The notes: generated by a model from the letters alone, not told the origin. A stretch of DNA of 64,000 nt from Poa pratensis (GCA_947311845.1 CAMZMU010000107.1:16434225-16498224), one strand, 5' to 3'; counted from the stretch's first letter, positions 35,184 through 46,953 are shown. Numbers and translations are program-made.

Positions 35184-36520
35184 GGACGACTCCAACAGGG
35201 CGACGCATCGAATCCGCGCACGTCCGTCCCCATCCGCGGGAGCCAAAAACACGGTCCAACGGGGCGACGCAAATGGACGATGCGTCCGTTCTCCTGTCCG
35301 CCGCGACCCATTCGTGGCCCAAATTTGGGCCAGGTTTGGGTCGGCCGCGGACGCGCGCGGAGCGCAATTGTGTCCTCCTCTAGTCCGCCCCTGGCCCGCC
35401 CATCAGAAGCAAAATCCACACTTCGCTCTCCCAAACCCCACTCGAGCTCCTGCCCTAGGCATGGCCGACCCAGCCGCCGCCGCCAAGTCCGCCACTTTGC
35501 TGGCCGCCGAGGAGGAGGGCGAACTCGATTTCGCGCCCGAAGTTCCAAAGAAGCCAAAGAAGGAGCTCACGCCGGAGCAGAGGGCCAAAGAGACCCAGAA
35601 GCGGGGCGCCCGGAGGAGGAGGTTGAAGGAGGACATGCTCGCCGCCGCCAAGAAGGCCGCCGACGAGCAGAAGGGCCAGAACGACGAATCTGACCTCGTG
35701 TCCAGGGCCGCGACCGCAGCCCTCCTCCTGATTGGAATGGTACCGCCCGCGGGAGCGGCCGCGGTCGCGACTGCGGCGGCCAGCTCCAATGGCTCGGCGG
35801 CCCGACCGCCACGGTCAAGAACTTCCGCGATGGCACCCTTGCCTGCGTACGGGTACCTGCCGGGAACCATTCCGCCGCGGGTTTCACCTGAGGTAGGGGA
35901 ATCCGCGCCCGCCGCCACCCTCGAGGTACCTACTCTTGATCTCAACGCGCCCACCACACCTTTGGCCAGACACTCGCCGGCGCCGCAGACTGCAGCCACG
36001 CGTGCAGCTGCCCCTCCCGTTGTCGTCCATGGCCGCAACCTGTTCGGCGAAATGCCCACACCGGGGGACGCAAGGTACTACGAGGAGTCGGAAGGGGAGG
36101 ACGTCCTCCAAGACATGATCTGGGACAACAATACGTATGGCCATGACGATTATGCCACCGGAGAAGATGAAGTTCCGCCCACCGGCAACGATGTGATCGA
36201 CATCGATGATGAGCCGGTTTTCTAGGATTTTGGTGTTGTATGCCGGCATAGCAATATTCTTTTGGTACAATATGCTACGGTTGATTTACTATGTCAATCT
36301 ATGTTTTATTTGATTGTTTAGATGATTAAATGCGATCGAATTTGTGAAATTGATCAAAATACTCCAAAACCCTCAAACCCCTGGCCGCGGCGGACTCAAT
36401 GCGTCGGCCCCGTTGGGCGTAGTGGCCAGAAAGGGGCGGACGTGGGCCGGACGCGCGTCCTTTTGCCGACCCAAACGGACCAAACGCGCGTCTGTTTGGG
36501 TCGCCCCGTTGGAGTCATCC
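35184..36520 (+). mobile_element. PIF/Harbinger-type element, 1.3 kb, TSD TTA
   Basis: The inverted ends read GGACGACTCCAACAGGGCGAC at the left and the inverse of GGATGACTCCAACGGGGCGAC at the right. They are flanked by TTA at 35181-35183 and 36521-36523. A three-base TTA duplication is typical of PIF/Harbinger transposons. Further inverted similarity continues inward (CAACGGGGC...GACGCA). The element has one open frame and no transposase. Its ends resemble those of the transposase-bearing element at 54850. Confidence 0.85.
35461..36225 (+). CDS. ORF carried by the Harbinger-type element, unknown function
   Basis: This frame has 254 residues from the ATG at 35461 (MADPAAAAKS); the frame is also open upstream to 35314, but this ATG follows a leader-like stretch and starts the well-composed part. 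The N-terminal half is strongly charged and helical (about residues 28-75, KKPKKELTPEQRAKETQK, then RRRRLKEDM). The middle is Ala/Pro-rich. A DLN-type segment (LDLNAPTTP) lies at about residue 160. The C-terminus is acidic (NLFGEMPTP, then EDVLQDMIWDN). No Myb/trihelix or DDE nuclease motif is seen, so it is not clearly the ORF1 partner of Harbinger elements. It is intact, which suggests recent activity or selection, but expression is unknown. Confidence 0.5.
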   Translation: MADPAAAAKSATLLAAEEEGELDFAPEVPKKPKKELTPEQRAKETQKRGARRRRLKEDMLAAAKKAADEQKGQNDESDLVSRAATAALLLIGMVPPAGAAAVATAAASSNGSAARPPRSRTSAMAPLPAYGYLPGTIPPRVSPEVGESAPAATLEVPTLDLNAPTTPLARHSPAPQTAATRAAAPPVVVHGRNLFGEMPTPGDARYYEESEGEDVLQDMIWDNNTYGHDDYATGEDEVPPTGNDVIDIDDEPVF

Positions 36521-36523
36521 TTA

Positions 36524-37019
36524 GGTCAAAGACAAACTTATGCACCGGACTTAAAGGTGAAAATTGAACGAGTCATCTTTGTCTCTCGGAGGTGCGAGCC
36601 TGAAAGGGCTTGCACTAGACTACGCGTTGAACGCGGGACCGAGGCCGAGAGAACATCATCCTAGTGGAGTAACCTGGAGTAGATATTTAGGGTTCCTATG
36701 GTTCAGATTTGGAATCTAAAAAAAGAAAAGTTGTTGTGAGCTGTGAGATCTGTCAAAACTATTGTGAGCAGAAAACGATTGAAAATAGTTTGGATGGAGT
36801 AACTATGAAAATTGTACTTTTATTAGGAATTTGTATGTAATACTTTTGAGACCCTCGTATATTGTTCAAACACTCATCTGTGCCCGAATTGGCATGTAAA
36901 TAAATAGGGTGGCAAGGGAAATTTCCCTTTTTAACGTTGCATATGTATAGATAATATACATGTTTATCCAAACGAATAACATTGTAAAAGTTTTGTATAC
37001 TATATTAGAAATCAATTTC
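36524..37019. other. intergenic region
   Basis: This is AT-rich sequence to the right of the Harbinger-type element. I see no gene or terminal repeat in it. Confidence 0.45.
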
Positions 37020-37330
37020 ACCATGAGTGTCCATGGAAAATATAACATATGTTATAGCTACGACATGCAAAAGCGAACAAGATCAAACAAATCACAGAGG
37101 AAACAAGGATTTTAACATGGAAAAACCTCCCCAAGGATGAAGGGAAAAAACCACGGGCGAGAGCCAGCGGAATTTCACTATATCGGGTTTGTAGTCTGTT
37201 ACATGATACACATACAGTAGTGGTAACCTAGGGAGACGCCCCCCTCCCCCCCCACACACACACCCCCTCACCCACCGCTCGCTACGGCCTAAACCTCCCG
37301 GTGACGGGTCTCCGCTCTGCTCCGACAGAA
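37020..37330 (-). repeat. Copia-like LTR fragment, minus orientation
   Basis: On the minus strand the sequence reads CTCGCCCGTGGTTTTTTCCC, then TTGGGGAGGTTTTTCCATGT, TAAAATCCTTGTTTCC. This is the R-U5 layout of plant Copia LTRs, as at 20510-20870. A C-rich and CA-repeat stretch (37236-37270) adjoins. Ends are not defined. Confidence 0.45.
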
Positions 37331-38505
37331 TAGCCATATATGAATTTGGATCACAACTCAACATATTCTTTGTTCAGCTCTTTCAATGCCTCAAACATGT
37401 TCTCTTCGTTCTTGGTCAAGTGTTTGAGCGTCGCCGAGCTTCTGATCCGCATCTTGTGCCTCAGTCATGGCGTGCTCTCTTTCGAAAATAGACTCAAACA
37501 TAACGATATTGGTATGTCCAAAACGTAATTTTTTTTATTGTTTCATGCTATTTTTATATCATTGCTACATGTTTTATTATGATTAAATATAATTTTATAT
37601 AATTTTACTGGACTAACCTATTAACGAAGTGCCAAGTGCCGATTTTTGTCTTTTATTGATTTTACATTGTAGAAAAGGGGAAAAATAAATATCGTTAGAA
37701 AAGCACGAAAATTTCGGAGGAACCCTAACTAACTTTCCGAAAGAAGACCAAAGACCAAAGATCATACCCGGGACGGGGGGGCTACAGCCACCACGTGGTC
37801 CCATGATACGTTCAATTTTCATCACTACTTTTTTATTATAATTTACACTTATTTATCGATATATTTTGTATTAGGATGCAATTCTAACGTTATTTTATCT
37901 TATTTTGTATGTTTTCAAATTAAGAGCGGAAAACACCGGAATCCAGGAAACATGAGCAAAAGCACCCGAAGAGATACCCAATTTCTATCACTCGCAAAAA
38001 TCCAATTTCGATACAGAAATTCTTCAAAGGAAATAAGCCACAGAGCCAGAAGATGGGCTCCATGAGGTGAGCCATGTGGTCACGCGGGCCAGGCCCGCGG
38101 GTCAGGCTTGATCCGTGTGGGCAGCCGCCTGGGAACCCCGTGGCTCGCCTCCCAATGCCCTTTGGCGTATAATTTTCATCTGACCTAAAACTTATCAGGT
38201 AGGCTTCGCATTATTTTTCTACCGCTGCCTCAGGGCGGAACCCGACAGAGCTAGAGAGAGCTCCGGCAGATCAATTCATGGCACGAAAACCTCCCTCTCG
38301 AAGGGAGAAATCATCTTCAGGGCGAACTCGTGTTCCACCAGGTCTTCCTCTTCCTCATCGGCGAGCTCGGGTCGTCCAGCTCCGCCGCAGCGAGGGGAAG
38401 TCGGAGACACGAACATGCGAGGTCGGCAGTCCTGCTGCGGAAATTTGCATTAGGAAAAGCAGTTTAAGTTTGTAAAATTTACAGAAAACACCTGTTTGGT
38501 TTGTT
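37331..38505. other. intergenic region, repeat-like
   Basis: No gene is supported. The sequence from about 37930 to 38460 (CACGCGGGCCAGGCCCGCGG near 38092, then GGCGGAACCCGACAGAGCTA) reads like non-coding retrotransposon DNA but cannot be placed in a family. Confidence 0.4.
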
Positions 38506-38520
38506 GATCATCCAGGGATG

Positions 38521-38721
38521 TTTCCCGTAAATGGAGCCAGCCACGAGCTTGCTCGTGATGCAAATGGAGCCAGCCACGAGCTTGCTAGAATGGGCAGAGT
38601 ACATGCAAGAACAGCATTTTGGCCAAGGAGCTTCCCCCAGGAAACTACGGCGGCCATAGTTTCTGATTGCAGCCCTGTCTCGCTTTAATTGTAATTCTTT
38701 TTCCCCCGCAAAAAAAAAAAA
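38521..38721 (+). mobile_element. short poly(A) retroposon with 15-bp TSD
   Basis: GATCATCCAGGGATG occurs at 38506-38520 and 38722-38736, flanking 201 bp that end in a 12-A tail. This is the signature of LINE-mediated insertion of a short or 5'-truncated transcript. Inside, a 24-bp string beginning AATGGAGCCAGCCACGAG is present twice 32 bp apart. The source transcript is not recognised. Confidence 0.8.
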
Positions 38722-39008
38722 GATCATCCAGGGATGGATCGAAACAAAAGCAAGCGTGGCAGCCAGTCAGAGGGATCACCTGTTTGGGAACGTTGAAGAA
38801 GGACCCGCGGTTTCCGGCGCACGTCAGCCATCCGCGCCTACCGTTGACTCCACACCATACATACATACATACCCACGGCCGCACCCAAACCGCCTCCCGA
38901 TAAAACCCACACCGTGGCACCACACGGCCCATCCGCAGCAGCACGACAGACCCAAACACGCAGCCGGAAAGAAAACCCAACCAACTCCACCCGCGCAGCC
39001 CAGGCGAG

Positions 39009-39521
39009 ATGGACACCGACCACGGCGGCGGCGCCGACGAGGCGGAGGCGGCCTTCTTCGCGCGCCGGGGCCGCCGCTGCTGCTGCTTCCCCTGCTGGCC
39101 TTCCTCCTCCTTCACCACCACCACCTCCGCGTCCCTGTCCCACCAGCGCATCGGCGGCGCGGCGGCGGAGGAGGAGAGCTGGTGGCAGGGCGGCGTGGAC
39201 GCGCTGCTCAAGGTGCGGGAGTGGTCGGAGCTGGCGGCGGGGCCGCGGTGGAAGACCTTCATCCGCCGCTTCGGCCGCGGCTCGGGCCCGCGCCCGCACA
39301 ACTTCGGCCGCAAGCTCAACTACGACGCGCTCAGCTACGCGCTCAACTTCGACGAGGGCCCCGGCACCACCCCCGAGGCCGGCGACCACGCCGGCTTCCG
39401 CGACTTCTCCTCCCGCTTCGCCGTACCGCCCGCCTCCGCCAAGTCCTCCATGGACCTCGGCGGCCGCGACGCGCCGCCGCTCTTCACCACGCCGCCCGCC
39501 GACGCAGCCGAACGGGCATGA
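39009..39521 (+). CDS. conserved plant protein of unknown function, single exon
   Basis: This is a 170-residue frame from ATG 39009. It has an acidic start (MDTDHGGGADEAEAA), a Cys cluster at residues 24-29 (CCCFPC), a Ser/Thr patch, then WWQGGVDALLKVREWSEL and GPRWKTFIRRF at residues 58-88 and YDALSYALNFDEG at about 104-116. I associate the KVREWSE...GPRWKTFIRRF and YDxxSYxLNFDEG motifs with a family of small uncharacterised plant proteins; no biochemical role is known to me. The Cys cluster could be acylated, which would place it at a membrane (inference). The gene is very GC-rich, as monocot single-exon genes often are. A TATA-like GATAAAACC lies at about 38898. Many overlapping frames in this block are shadows of its GC richness. 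Confidence 0.82.
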   Translation: MDTDHGGGADEAEAAFFARRGRRCCCFPCWPSSSFTTTTSASLSHQRIGGAAAEEESWWQGGVDALLKVREWSELAAGPRWKTFIRRFGRGSGPRPHNFGRKLNYDALSYALNFDEGPGTTPEAGDHAGFRDFSSRFAVPPASAKSSMDLGGRDAPPLFTTPPADAAERA

Positions 39522-40733
39522 CCGCCGCAATCGATCCCCCCGTCGGATCGCGATTCGCGCCAGAGGAAAAGGAAAGGTATATTGCTTGATGGTGGTGGTG
39601 GTCAAACTTCAGAGCGTGGCGAAAAGATGGTTGCCTTTTTCTCTCGATTGGTTCGGTTCCATGGCGATGGATGGGGATCGTTCCTTCGATTTCTTTCTCC
39701 TCCTCTTCTGCTCCCTTGATTGATTGATTCGTTCACTTGTGTATAAAAATGAAGCGATTGTTACATGAGTACTATTGTTACATGAATTTATCACAGTTTT
39801 GTCGCCAGATTATTACGGCTTTAAAATTCCTCGTGTTTGATTCTTCCATGAACGGTTGGTGTGCATTACTAGCAATTTGGCATTGTTTACTTAAACAAAT
39901 GTTGGCTGGAGACTTGCACGACTGGCAAGAAGAGGAATTCCAATCCGAATTCTAAAAGCTTGGCGTGTTCTAGCTGTGACTGATTGCGACCCACGAAACG
40001 GGAGACCTTTGGATGGAGGCCTTCTGCTTCTAGAACAGCAAGATGCTTGTCGCGACCACGCACGTCTTTGCAAGGAGCACGAGACGGCTGCGAGATCTCA
40101 TGTTGAGCTTGCAATCGCCTCATCCACGGCTCCACGGATGTTGAGTACTTTCTACAACCTGCTCGGGGCTGTAATGGGAAGGTTAAGGAGAGCATTTATG
40201 CGAATTCATGGCGAGATCCGTGTGATCTCCGGAGGATCACGGACCGCGGTATCGGATTCCAGACAGCCTCGACTGATGTTAACCTCTAACCGTCCATGTC
40301 CAGCACCCCCGGGCGTTTCTTCCCAGCAAACTCGCCGAACCAGAACGCAATGCTTCTCTGTTGTCTGTAAATTGTATCACACGGCAGATTGGTCGATACA
40401 GGCTGCAGGCATACTACAAAACATCATCCACCTTTGATGGTTTGTGCGATGCAAGCCAGTGAAGCCACCATCATGGTCTCCTGGATTTCTGAAAATAAGA
40501 AATATGTAGGTCATTCTAGCAGTACGAAAACCATATTTGTAACTCATGGTCAGACCTATGTACTAGTATCTTTGTCCTGACGAGTTCATGCACTGCATGC
40601 TCTGTCCATTTCAATCATGCAGGGGCAATAATCCTCGTCTTAAGGCTTTGTTAGGTACTTATATGACGCTGTGCTGAGTGTTCGGCCATCAGATTTTGTT
40701 AGGGCGGAACCTGGCTTTCCAACGAAACAAGTA
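39522..40733. other. 3' flank of the conserved gene, no further gene
   Basis: The first few hundred bases probably hold the 3' untranslated region. A frame at 39976-40437 (153 residues) has no recognised domain and is not called. Confidence 0.45.
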
Positions 40734-40856
40734 CTACCTCCGATCCATATTAGTGGGCACAACTTTGTCTAGATACACATGTATCTAGTCTAAATACTTA
40801 ACTAGATACATATGAATTTAGACAAAGCTATGCCCACTAATATGGATCGGAGGGAG
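40734..40856. mobile_element. Stowaway MITE
   Basis: The 123-bp element begins CTACCTCCGATCCATATTAG and ends with the inverse CTAATATGGATCGGAGGGAG, flanked by TA (40732-40733, 40857-40858). Internal inverted symmetry (TAGATACA) is strong. Confidence 0.88.
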
Positions 40857-40858
40857 TA

Positions 40859-42347
40859 TATAAACAGCTGTATCATATTATCGGATATGACGACAACTAG
40901 CAGCAGCAAACCGAAACTATGGAGTAAACAAATGGTGCTGCCGTATCAGCATCTGGTTGATGATTGCAGTTGTTGAATACTAATCATTTGCAAATAAATA
41001 ATTTAGTAGCTCGCATCCCAAAAGCAAAATGATGGAAATCTTGTCTGTCCATCCCGTATTCCCGTTGTTTATTTAGTGTATGTCAGTATGTGGGTTATGT
41101 GAGGGCTGTCACCTCTTCTCACTGTCCGATTAAATATGCTAGATATCATGATACTATGATATTGTACAGAACTTGCACTGCTCCACGTCATGTACAGATT
41201 TCTATCAGATTAACACTACAATCATTTGTTTTGACCTGTGAATGTGCTAAAGTCTTCAGGGGACTTTGGGTTCTTGTATGGGTGCTGATTCTCCCCCTAG
41301 GAATTCCTTAGGTATCCATCATGTAGTTTTTGGGTTCTTGTATTTTCATTTTTAATCCTATGTGATCCGAAAATGGTACGCATTAATTTTTTGTATATGA
41401 TACTAGGCTTGATGCTCATTGTATCGGCCGGCTAGTGACACCCTAGTTGAAACTCCATAAGTATTCACAGTGGAATCAAGTTGTAGTAGGTACCAGCTAT
41501 ACTCTTTTGCATTGGACGGTCTGTTGAATGTTTGCTTTGTCTATAGAGTGGCAAGGTGGTGTAGATTAAAGATAAAAAAATAACACCAGTTAGGTATTTT
41601 GGTATAACAACAGTTATACACATTATGGCTGAGTTGTGGCAATTCGGCAAGAACAAACTGAGATGTTCGTTTAGGCAAAGTCACAAGAAAAGCGTGGCAT
41701 TTTGTAAAATTTCTCTTCGTTCTTATGATTCGAGATCTAACTATTCTATATCCTTCTCTTTCCTTTTGTGATATTTGACTAGTCCAAATTCATATTAGGG
41801 AGATAGTGTTTCATGATACGAGTGAATCATATTAGGGCGACACTTGTGCGTCGTTACTCTTCCTGAAGGTATTTCTTAGAACCTTCTCGCAACCAGTGGT
41901 GTTGCCAATGCAGTGGTTGATGTCGTTATTGGTTATTGCGTGCATTGGATCTTGGTTTCTATTTTTAATAAACTGTATGTATGTAGCCTCTGTGTCTGAG
42001 TTATTGCAGAGGTCAGTTGTATTTGATATTTTGATATCTTCTTTATATTAATATATTCCCCTTTATCGGAACAAATGTGTTTCATGATATCAATTTTGAA
42101 TTGATTCCATTCAACCTATGAAAAAAACTGTGCAATCGAATTAAACAAAGTCTCCACACAAAATGTAGCTATTGTCGCGCAATAACCTCTTATGTGCATT
42201 AAGCTGGTCTTCTATATCTAAATTGCTAGCCCGTACTATTTGATTTCTCTATAAATACGTACATCCACATCACCTCAATTACTCATAGTTGTCCGAATTG
42301 TGACATCGGCAGGTCATGCATGTACTCATAGTTACCTTCTGGCATTA
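40859..42347. other. AT-rich intergenic region
   Basis: No gene is seen. The stretch 41085-41200 (TGTGAGGGCTG, then ATATGCTAGAT) resembles 54540-54650. Confidence 0.45.
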
Positions 42348-42581
42348 CTCCCTCCTTCCCAAATTAAGTGGCATTCTTGTTTGCGTGCACCGAGTTTGAC
42401 CATCAATTTGATCAATAAAATTTGTGTTAAATGTTTTGAAATTATACCGCTAGATTCATATTTAAATAAAGTTTCTAATGGTATGATTTTTATGACATAA
42501 TTCTCATATAGTAGTGGTCAAATTGATGATCAAATTTCGTGCACACAAAACTAAGACGCCACATGCATTGGGACGGAGTGA
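42348..42581. mobile_element. Stowaway MITE
   Basis: The 234-bp element begins CTCCCTCCTTCCCAA and ends GGGACGGAGTGAG, flanked by TA (42346-42347, 42582-42583). Inner parts are inverted too: GACCATCAATTTGATCA against TGGTCAAATTGATGATC. Confidence 0.85.
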
Positions 42582-43214
42582 GTACTATCCATGCACAATC
42601 AAGCCACCGCATCAAGTCATGCACGTCCTTTTCTTCCCGGGGAATGGAATTTATGCATGCGAGTCACAAGATAATTTTTTTGCATTAATTTTTTGTGGTC
42701 ATGGACGGTATATATGTTTGACGCTTGGAGCAAAAAAATATAGTTCATGCTTATTTTCATTAAAAAATAGTGTCGTGTTAAGTTCAATTTGAAAAAATTA
42801 TCCTTTATTCATTATTTTTTCACATGCTTCATAGGTATTATTGTTTTTAACATATAAACCGAGAAAATTCTTACATTTTTCTCATTAATTTTAGTTGTTT
42901 ATAGACACCAATTTATGCATTTGTTTTAACATGGTTTACACATCAACACGTGGGGCATCATCTAGTTTAATAACTGATTAGCACACATTCAGTGGATTAA
43001 GTTGAAGCCAACTTTCACAAACTACTAGATTCGTCCCTGCCCGTGGTGTAGAAATCTTACGACTAAAAGGAGTCACCAATTCCATGGAAATGGAGTGATG
43101 TGTGAAGAACCAAACGCTGCAACATAGATGATATTAACCAGTTGATTGTATCTGGTTCGCTGTTGTGCAAAACTTGTAATCTCCATTGTGCCCAAAAGGA
43201 GATGGAGAAGGTTA

Positions 43215-43640
43215 GGGCTTCTTTGATTTAAATGAATTTATAGGATTTTCGTAGGATAGAAATTATTAGGATTTTTCCTGCATTGGTCATTTTATTTGTA
43301 GTATTGAATCCTATAGAAAATAGTCCCATAAGAATCTTGTAGTGTAAACTTTATAGGCAAATAGCATGAGGTCCAATATCATGGAAAATTCCTTCACCAT
43401 AATCAGGGCTCCTTTGACATATAGGATTTTCAAAAAAATTGTATTGGATTTTTATGGGATTTTTTCCTATGGAAGCCGTTTGATTCATAGGATCATATCC
43501 ACAGGAAAAAAAATCTCATAGGAATTTTGTAGTATAAACTTTATAGGAAAATAAACGAGGTCTAACCTCATGAAAAATTCCTTCACCAACGAACTTATTT
43601 TTTCTATAGGATTTAATTAGATATGCCATTTCAATCCTAT
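43215..43640 (+). repeat. two tandem Tourist/Harbinger-like MITE copies, degenerate
   Basis: Two direct copies start GGGCTTCTTTGATTTAAATG (43215) and GGGCTCCTTTGACATATAGG (43406). Each continues with TATAGGATTTT, AATCCTATAG, TTGTAGT(G/A)TAAACTTTATAGG and GAAAAATTCCTTCACCA. The order matches the T-rich 'GGGCTTCTTTGATT' MITEs of grasses. Right-hand inverted ends are not clear, so both are truncated. Confidence 0.55.
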
Positions 43641-43666
43641 AACTTTTTTATTTATACATTTTTCTA

Positions 43667-43760
43667 TCCATACTTACTACTATTAAAAGAGCAAACATGT
43701 TGGGATACTTTAAATCTTGTCCGTTCAATTTTTGATCAACGATCCAGATTGTTCCCATGT
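43667..43760 (+). mobile_element. Helitron 5'-end-like sequence
   Basis: TCCATACTTACTACTATTAA, followed by AAGAGCAAAC and then TTTGATCAACGATCCAGATT, matches the start of the Helitron at 27174 (TATTAAAAGAGCAAAC, then CCAACGGTCCAGAT). A hairpin-like GTGCGTTGCAC at 47664-47674 could mark the degenerate 3' end, but no CTAG/CTRR terminus follows. Only the 5' end is called. Confidence 0.5.
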
Positions 43761-44504
43761 CGTATCGGTCAAAACGTTTTTTAATAAAGGCAATGCAAGG
43801 TCGTCGTTTGATTCTTATACGTGCAGGGAGAAAAAGGAAAAAAAGAAACGTGAATCCCGATGGAAATTAGCAATTCAGATCGGAATCAATTCGTATCGGC
43901 CCAGAGCAAAAGAAAGCCCAGCCACGCATCGGCTACCTACTTCGCTCACGTCGCCCCCTTTTCTCCTTCTCCTCTGTCCTCCGATACGAACTCTGCTCGA
44001 ACGCCAAACACGAAATCCTTTACCCGGCCGGAGATCCACGACCGCGCTGGCTGGAGCTCTCATGCCCCATTGCCGGAGCTCACCACGTCGTCCCCTCGCC
44101 AGAATTCCTCGACCGCATCTGGCAGGAGGTTTTCCGCCCCATGAACGGGTCTCCTAGACGGCTAGACCGCGATGGCCGGAGCTCGCCCGTGCCCGCCCCT
44201 GGCCTGAGCTGGAGCGCGCCTGGCTGGAGCTCCCCCGTGACCACGCCTGGCGTGGGCTCGCGCCGCTGCCGGGGAAAGCCGCCACTTCTGGCCGGTCTGC
44301 GCGCTCGCACGGTAGCCTCGCGGCTCGCGCTGGACATGGCGTCGGTATCTGCCCAGTCCGGTGCTCGCACACGATGTGCTCGACGTGTTGCACGGAATCT
44401 GGCTTCTAGCTAGCCACGCAGATTCATTGTTACTTCAAATTGTTATCTCAGATGTGCCAAGAATCTAGAAATCAATAAGGAGGAGGCGACACAATGGGAA
44501 GCAA

Positions 44505-45823
44505 CTTCATTTTGTTCTGAAAGAAGGACCGAGCGCTCTCCTTCTCCTTCCCCCGTCCCTCCTCCTCCCTCTCCCCTGCCTCGCTCCCGTCGCCCCCCCG
44601 TGGGCGACCGGAGCGTCCCCATCTCCTCCGGCCAAAGACCTCTCCCCCACCCTCCTCCCCCACCGCCGCCACCGGCGGGAGCCACCGGGCAAGGCCTGTG
44701 TGGTGCTGGCGGCGGCGGATTTCCATTCCCCGCGCCGTAGGAGGGTCCGACGGGGCGGATCCCTGTCTGGCGACGGTGCGCATCGGGAGGGCGTGGTCCG
44801 GCTCGGCCGGTGGGTCCTGGTGGCGGTGTGGACCTGCAGCACTGTGCGCGGCGCCGGCGGCTGGCTTGGCCCTGGTCTGAGTCGCCTCGGCCCTAGATGG
44901 GCTCGGGCGGGCTCAGATGGGCCTGAGCGGGCCGGGGCGTGCGTGCGGCTGCGAATCCCTCTGGAGATGGTGACGGCGACGGTGCGGGGTAGGGGACGGC
45001 GGCGCTGCAGCTCTGCCTGTTGCAGCGGGGCGGCAGGAGCTATACCGGGCCAGGCGGGCCTGGTTTGCTCCGGCTGCTCTATCCGGTCGGCTACCGCCTC
45101 TCGGTGGTGGAGGTTGTTCCCTCCCGTGGTTCGGCGGTGCTGCTGTCCCTCGCTCCGGCGGTGTTGTCTGATCCGTTCTACAGACCGCGGTCTAGTGCTC
45201 GTGGAGAGACGGCGATGATGACAGCAAAATCGTGGTGGCGCATGCTGGCGGGCGGAGAAGCGGGTGGTGGTGCTCCGGTATGTCCGGGTGTTTTTGTGAC
45301 TCGGGCTCGGGAGAAATCCGTGTTGACTCGTTCGACACCGACGCGGTGCCGCCTTGGGTGGCGTCTTTCCTTGTTGGAGGGCGTCGTGGGTAGCCCGAGT
45401 TCACCTTTCACCGAGTGCCGGAGGAAACCCTAGGAGCAGTGTGCTGATCCGAGTAGCAGCGCCGTGACGACGGTGCCCCCTCCGGGGGAGTTGCTGCTTG
45501 GTACTGAGTACCGGGGGAAACCCTAGGAGCAGTGGCTGATCCGAGTAGCAGCGCCGTGTCGACGGGGCCCCTTCCGAGGGAGTTGCTGCTTGGTACTGGA
45601 CGCATCGGGGTGCCGCGAGCGTGGTGGGACAATTTCGGAGGGCGCAGCGATGGAGGGTCATTTTCGCTTAGTCGATTCGCCATGTTCTTCATTTCTTTTC
45701 GTTTTGGGCGTTGTGTCTGCTGATGCCCCAGCTTGTGTGGTGTGTGTGTGGTGTTCTTGTATCGGTGGTTGTTTGTTGGTCGTTGCTTTATTTATAAAGC
45801 GGGGCGAAAGCCTGTTTCGTGGG
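44505..45823 (+). mobile_element. non-LTR retroposon, 1.3 kb, with 15-bp TSD
   Basis: CACAATGGGAAGCAA occurs at 44490-44504 and again at 45824-45838. The insert is GC-rich and ends TATAAAGCGGGGCGAAAGCC just before the right copy. I associate this tail with non-LTR elements of Triticeae. Frames inside it are short and conflicting, with no RT motif, so this is a 5' or non-coding portion, or a non-autonomous element. A 93-bp segment is duplicated in tandem at 45413-45505 and 45506-45598. Confidence 0.75.
45413..45598 (+). repeat. 93-bp tandem duplication inside the retroposon
   Basis: Both copies contain AAACCCTAGGAGCAGT, CTGATCCGAGTAGCAGCGCC and GGGAGTTGCTGCTTGGTACT. They differ at scattered positions. 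Confidence 0.8.
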
Positions 45824-46953
45824 CACAATGGGAAGCAAAAGAATGATGGTCAATGAAGAGATGGTAAGCGGGTGAAAGCCGTATGTCACCATGCGTGTCT
45901 ACAGTACAACACAAACCAATAATTATTTATGCACGCTTGTTTCAGAGTGGAGTGCTCGCTGTCGAGTATATCTGAATAATACATGTGCACACGCTTAGTA
46001 ATTTAATAACTAAGAAAATAAATATTTCCTTGAGAATATACTCTGGTTAGAGAATTACACTTGAAGAACACATGTGGTTTCTTAGAGTCTAACGGTGCTC
46101 CAGATTTCTTGTTTTGCACTTTTGGAATTTAGATATGTAGATATTATATTCCAAGAACTATTTGAGGCTCATATGATGCAAAGTGTTGTTTCTCTCGATT
46201 CTCTATAGGTTTCGAAGTAAATTTAAAGACAAACATAAAGATTTTTTCTTTTAAAATGAATATTGAATCTATGTAGTATTTTGTTGGAGATGTGTCCTTT
46301 CTATATTTCATGAAATCCATCTCATTTTGTCCATGAGAATCATCTCATTTTGAAGTTCCAGTATGCTATTTCAAAGGTATGGATATTCTCATATTAAGTG
46401 AAGATGATAATATATATCCGCGTGCTGGTCTTACTTCTGTGTTCTCAATTAGTACAAGCTGGGCATTTTTTTTCATAATTTTCCATATGGATCTTGATTT
46501 GTTATTCACGTTCTTCTATTTTCTATTTCTATTTTTAACTTTTAGATCAAAGGATGACGGGAACCAGGATTGGATGTTTACTTACTGGAGGCGTTGGCGG
46601 ATCATAACAAATTACCTACATCTACAAGAAGTTTGAGCGGATTGACATAAAGAAATTACATAAAGTTTTTTAAATTGGTTAACCCTAATAGTAGAATTTC
46701 TTTTATCGCAGTGTGATAGTCCTTCTTACCATTTGATCAATTTCCCTAAAGCTGGTCCATTGCCATCTTCATCACGATTCTAAGGTAAACATCTCGATCA
46801 ATCGACTTGCATTTGTCATAAATATGTTTGTACCACAATGATAGATATCTGTGTTGATATTGAATTGCACCAAAATAAGTAATCCAGCTAGGTACGGTCT
46901 TTTCCTACTTGTAAATTGTCCCATTTAATCATGAGGACATTACCATAGATAGC

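Noticed and set aside
38756..39723. several long overlapping frames (up to 277 residues) on both strands around the conserved gene
   Set aside because: All are frame shadows of the very GC-rich 39009-39521 gene. Only that frame has conserved-looking motifs.
39976..40437. 153-residue plus-strand frame after the conserved gene
   Set aside because: No recognisable motif and it lies in probable 3' flank.
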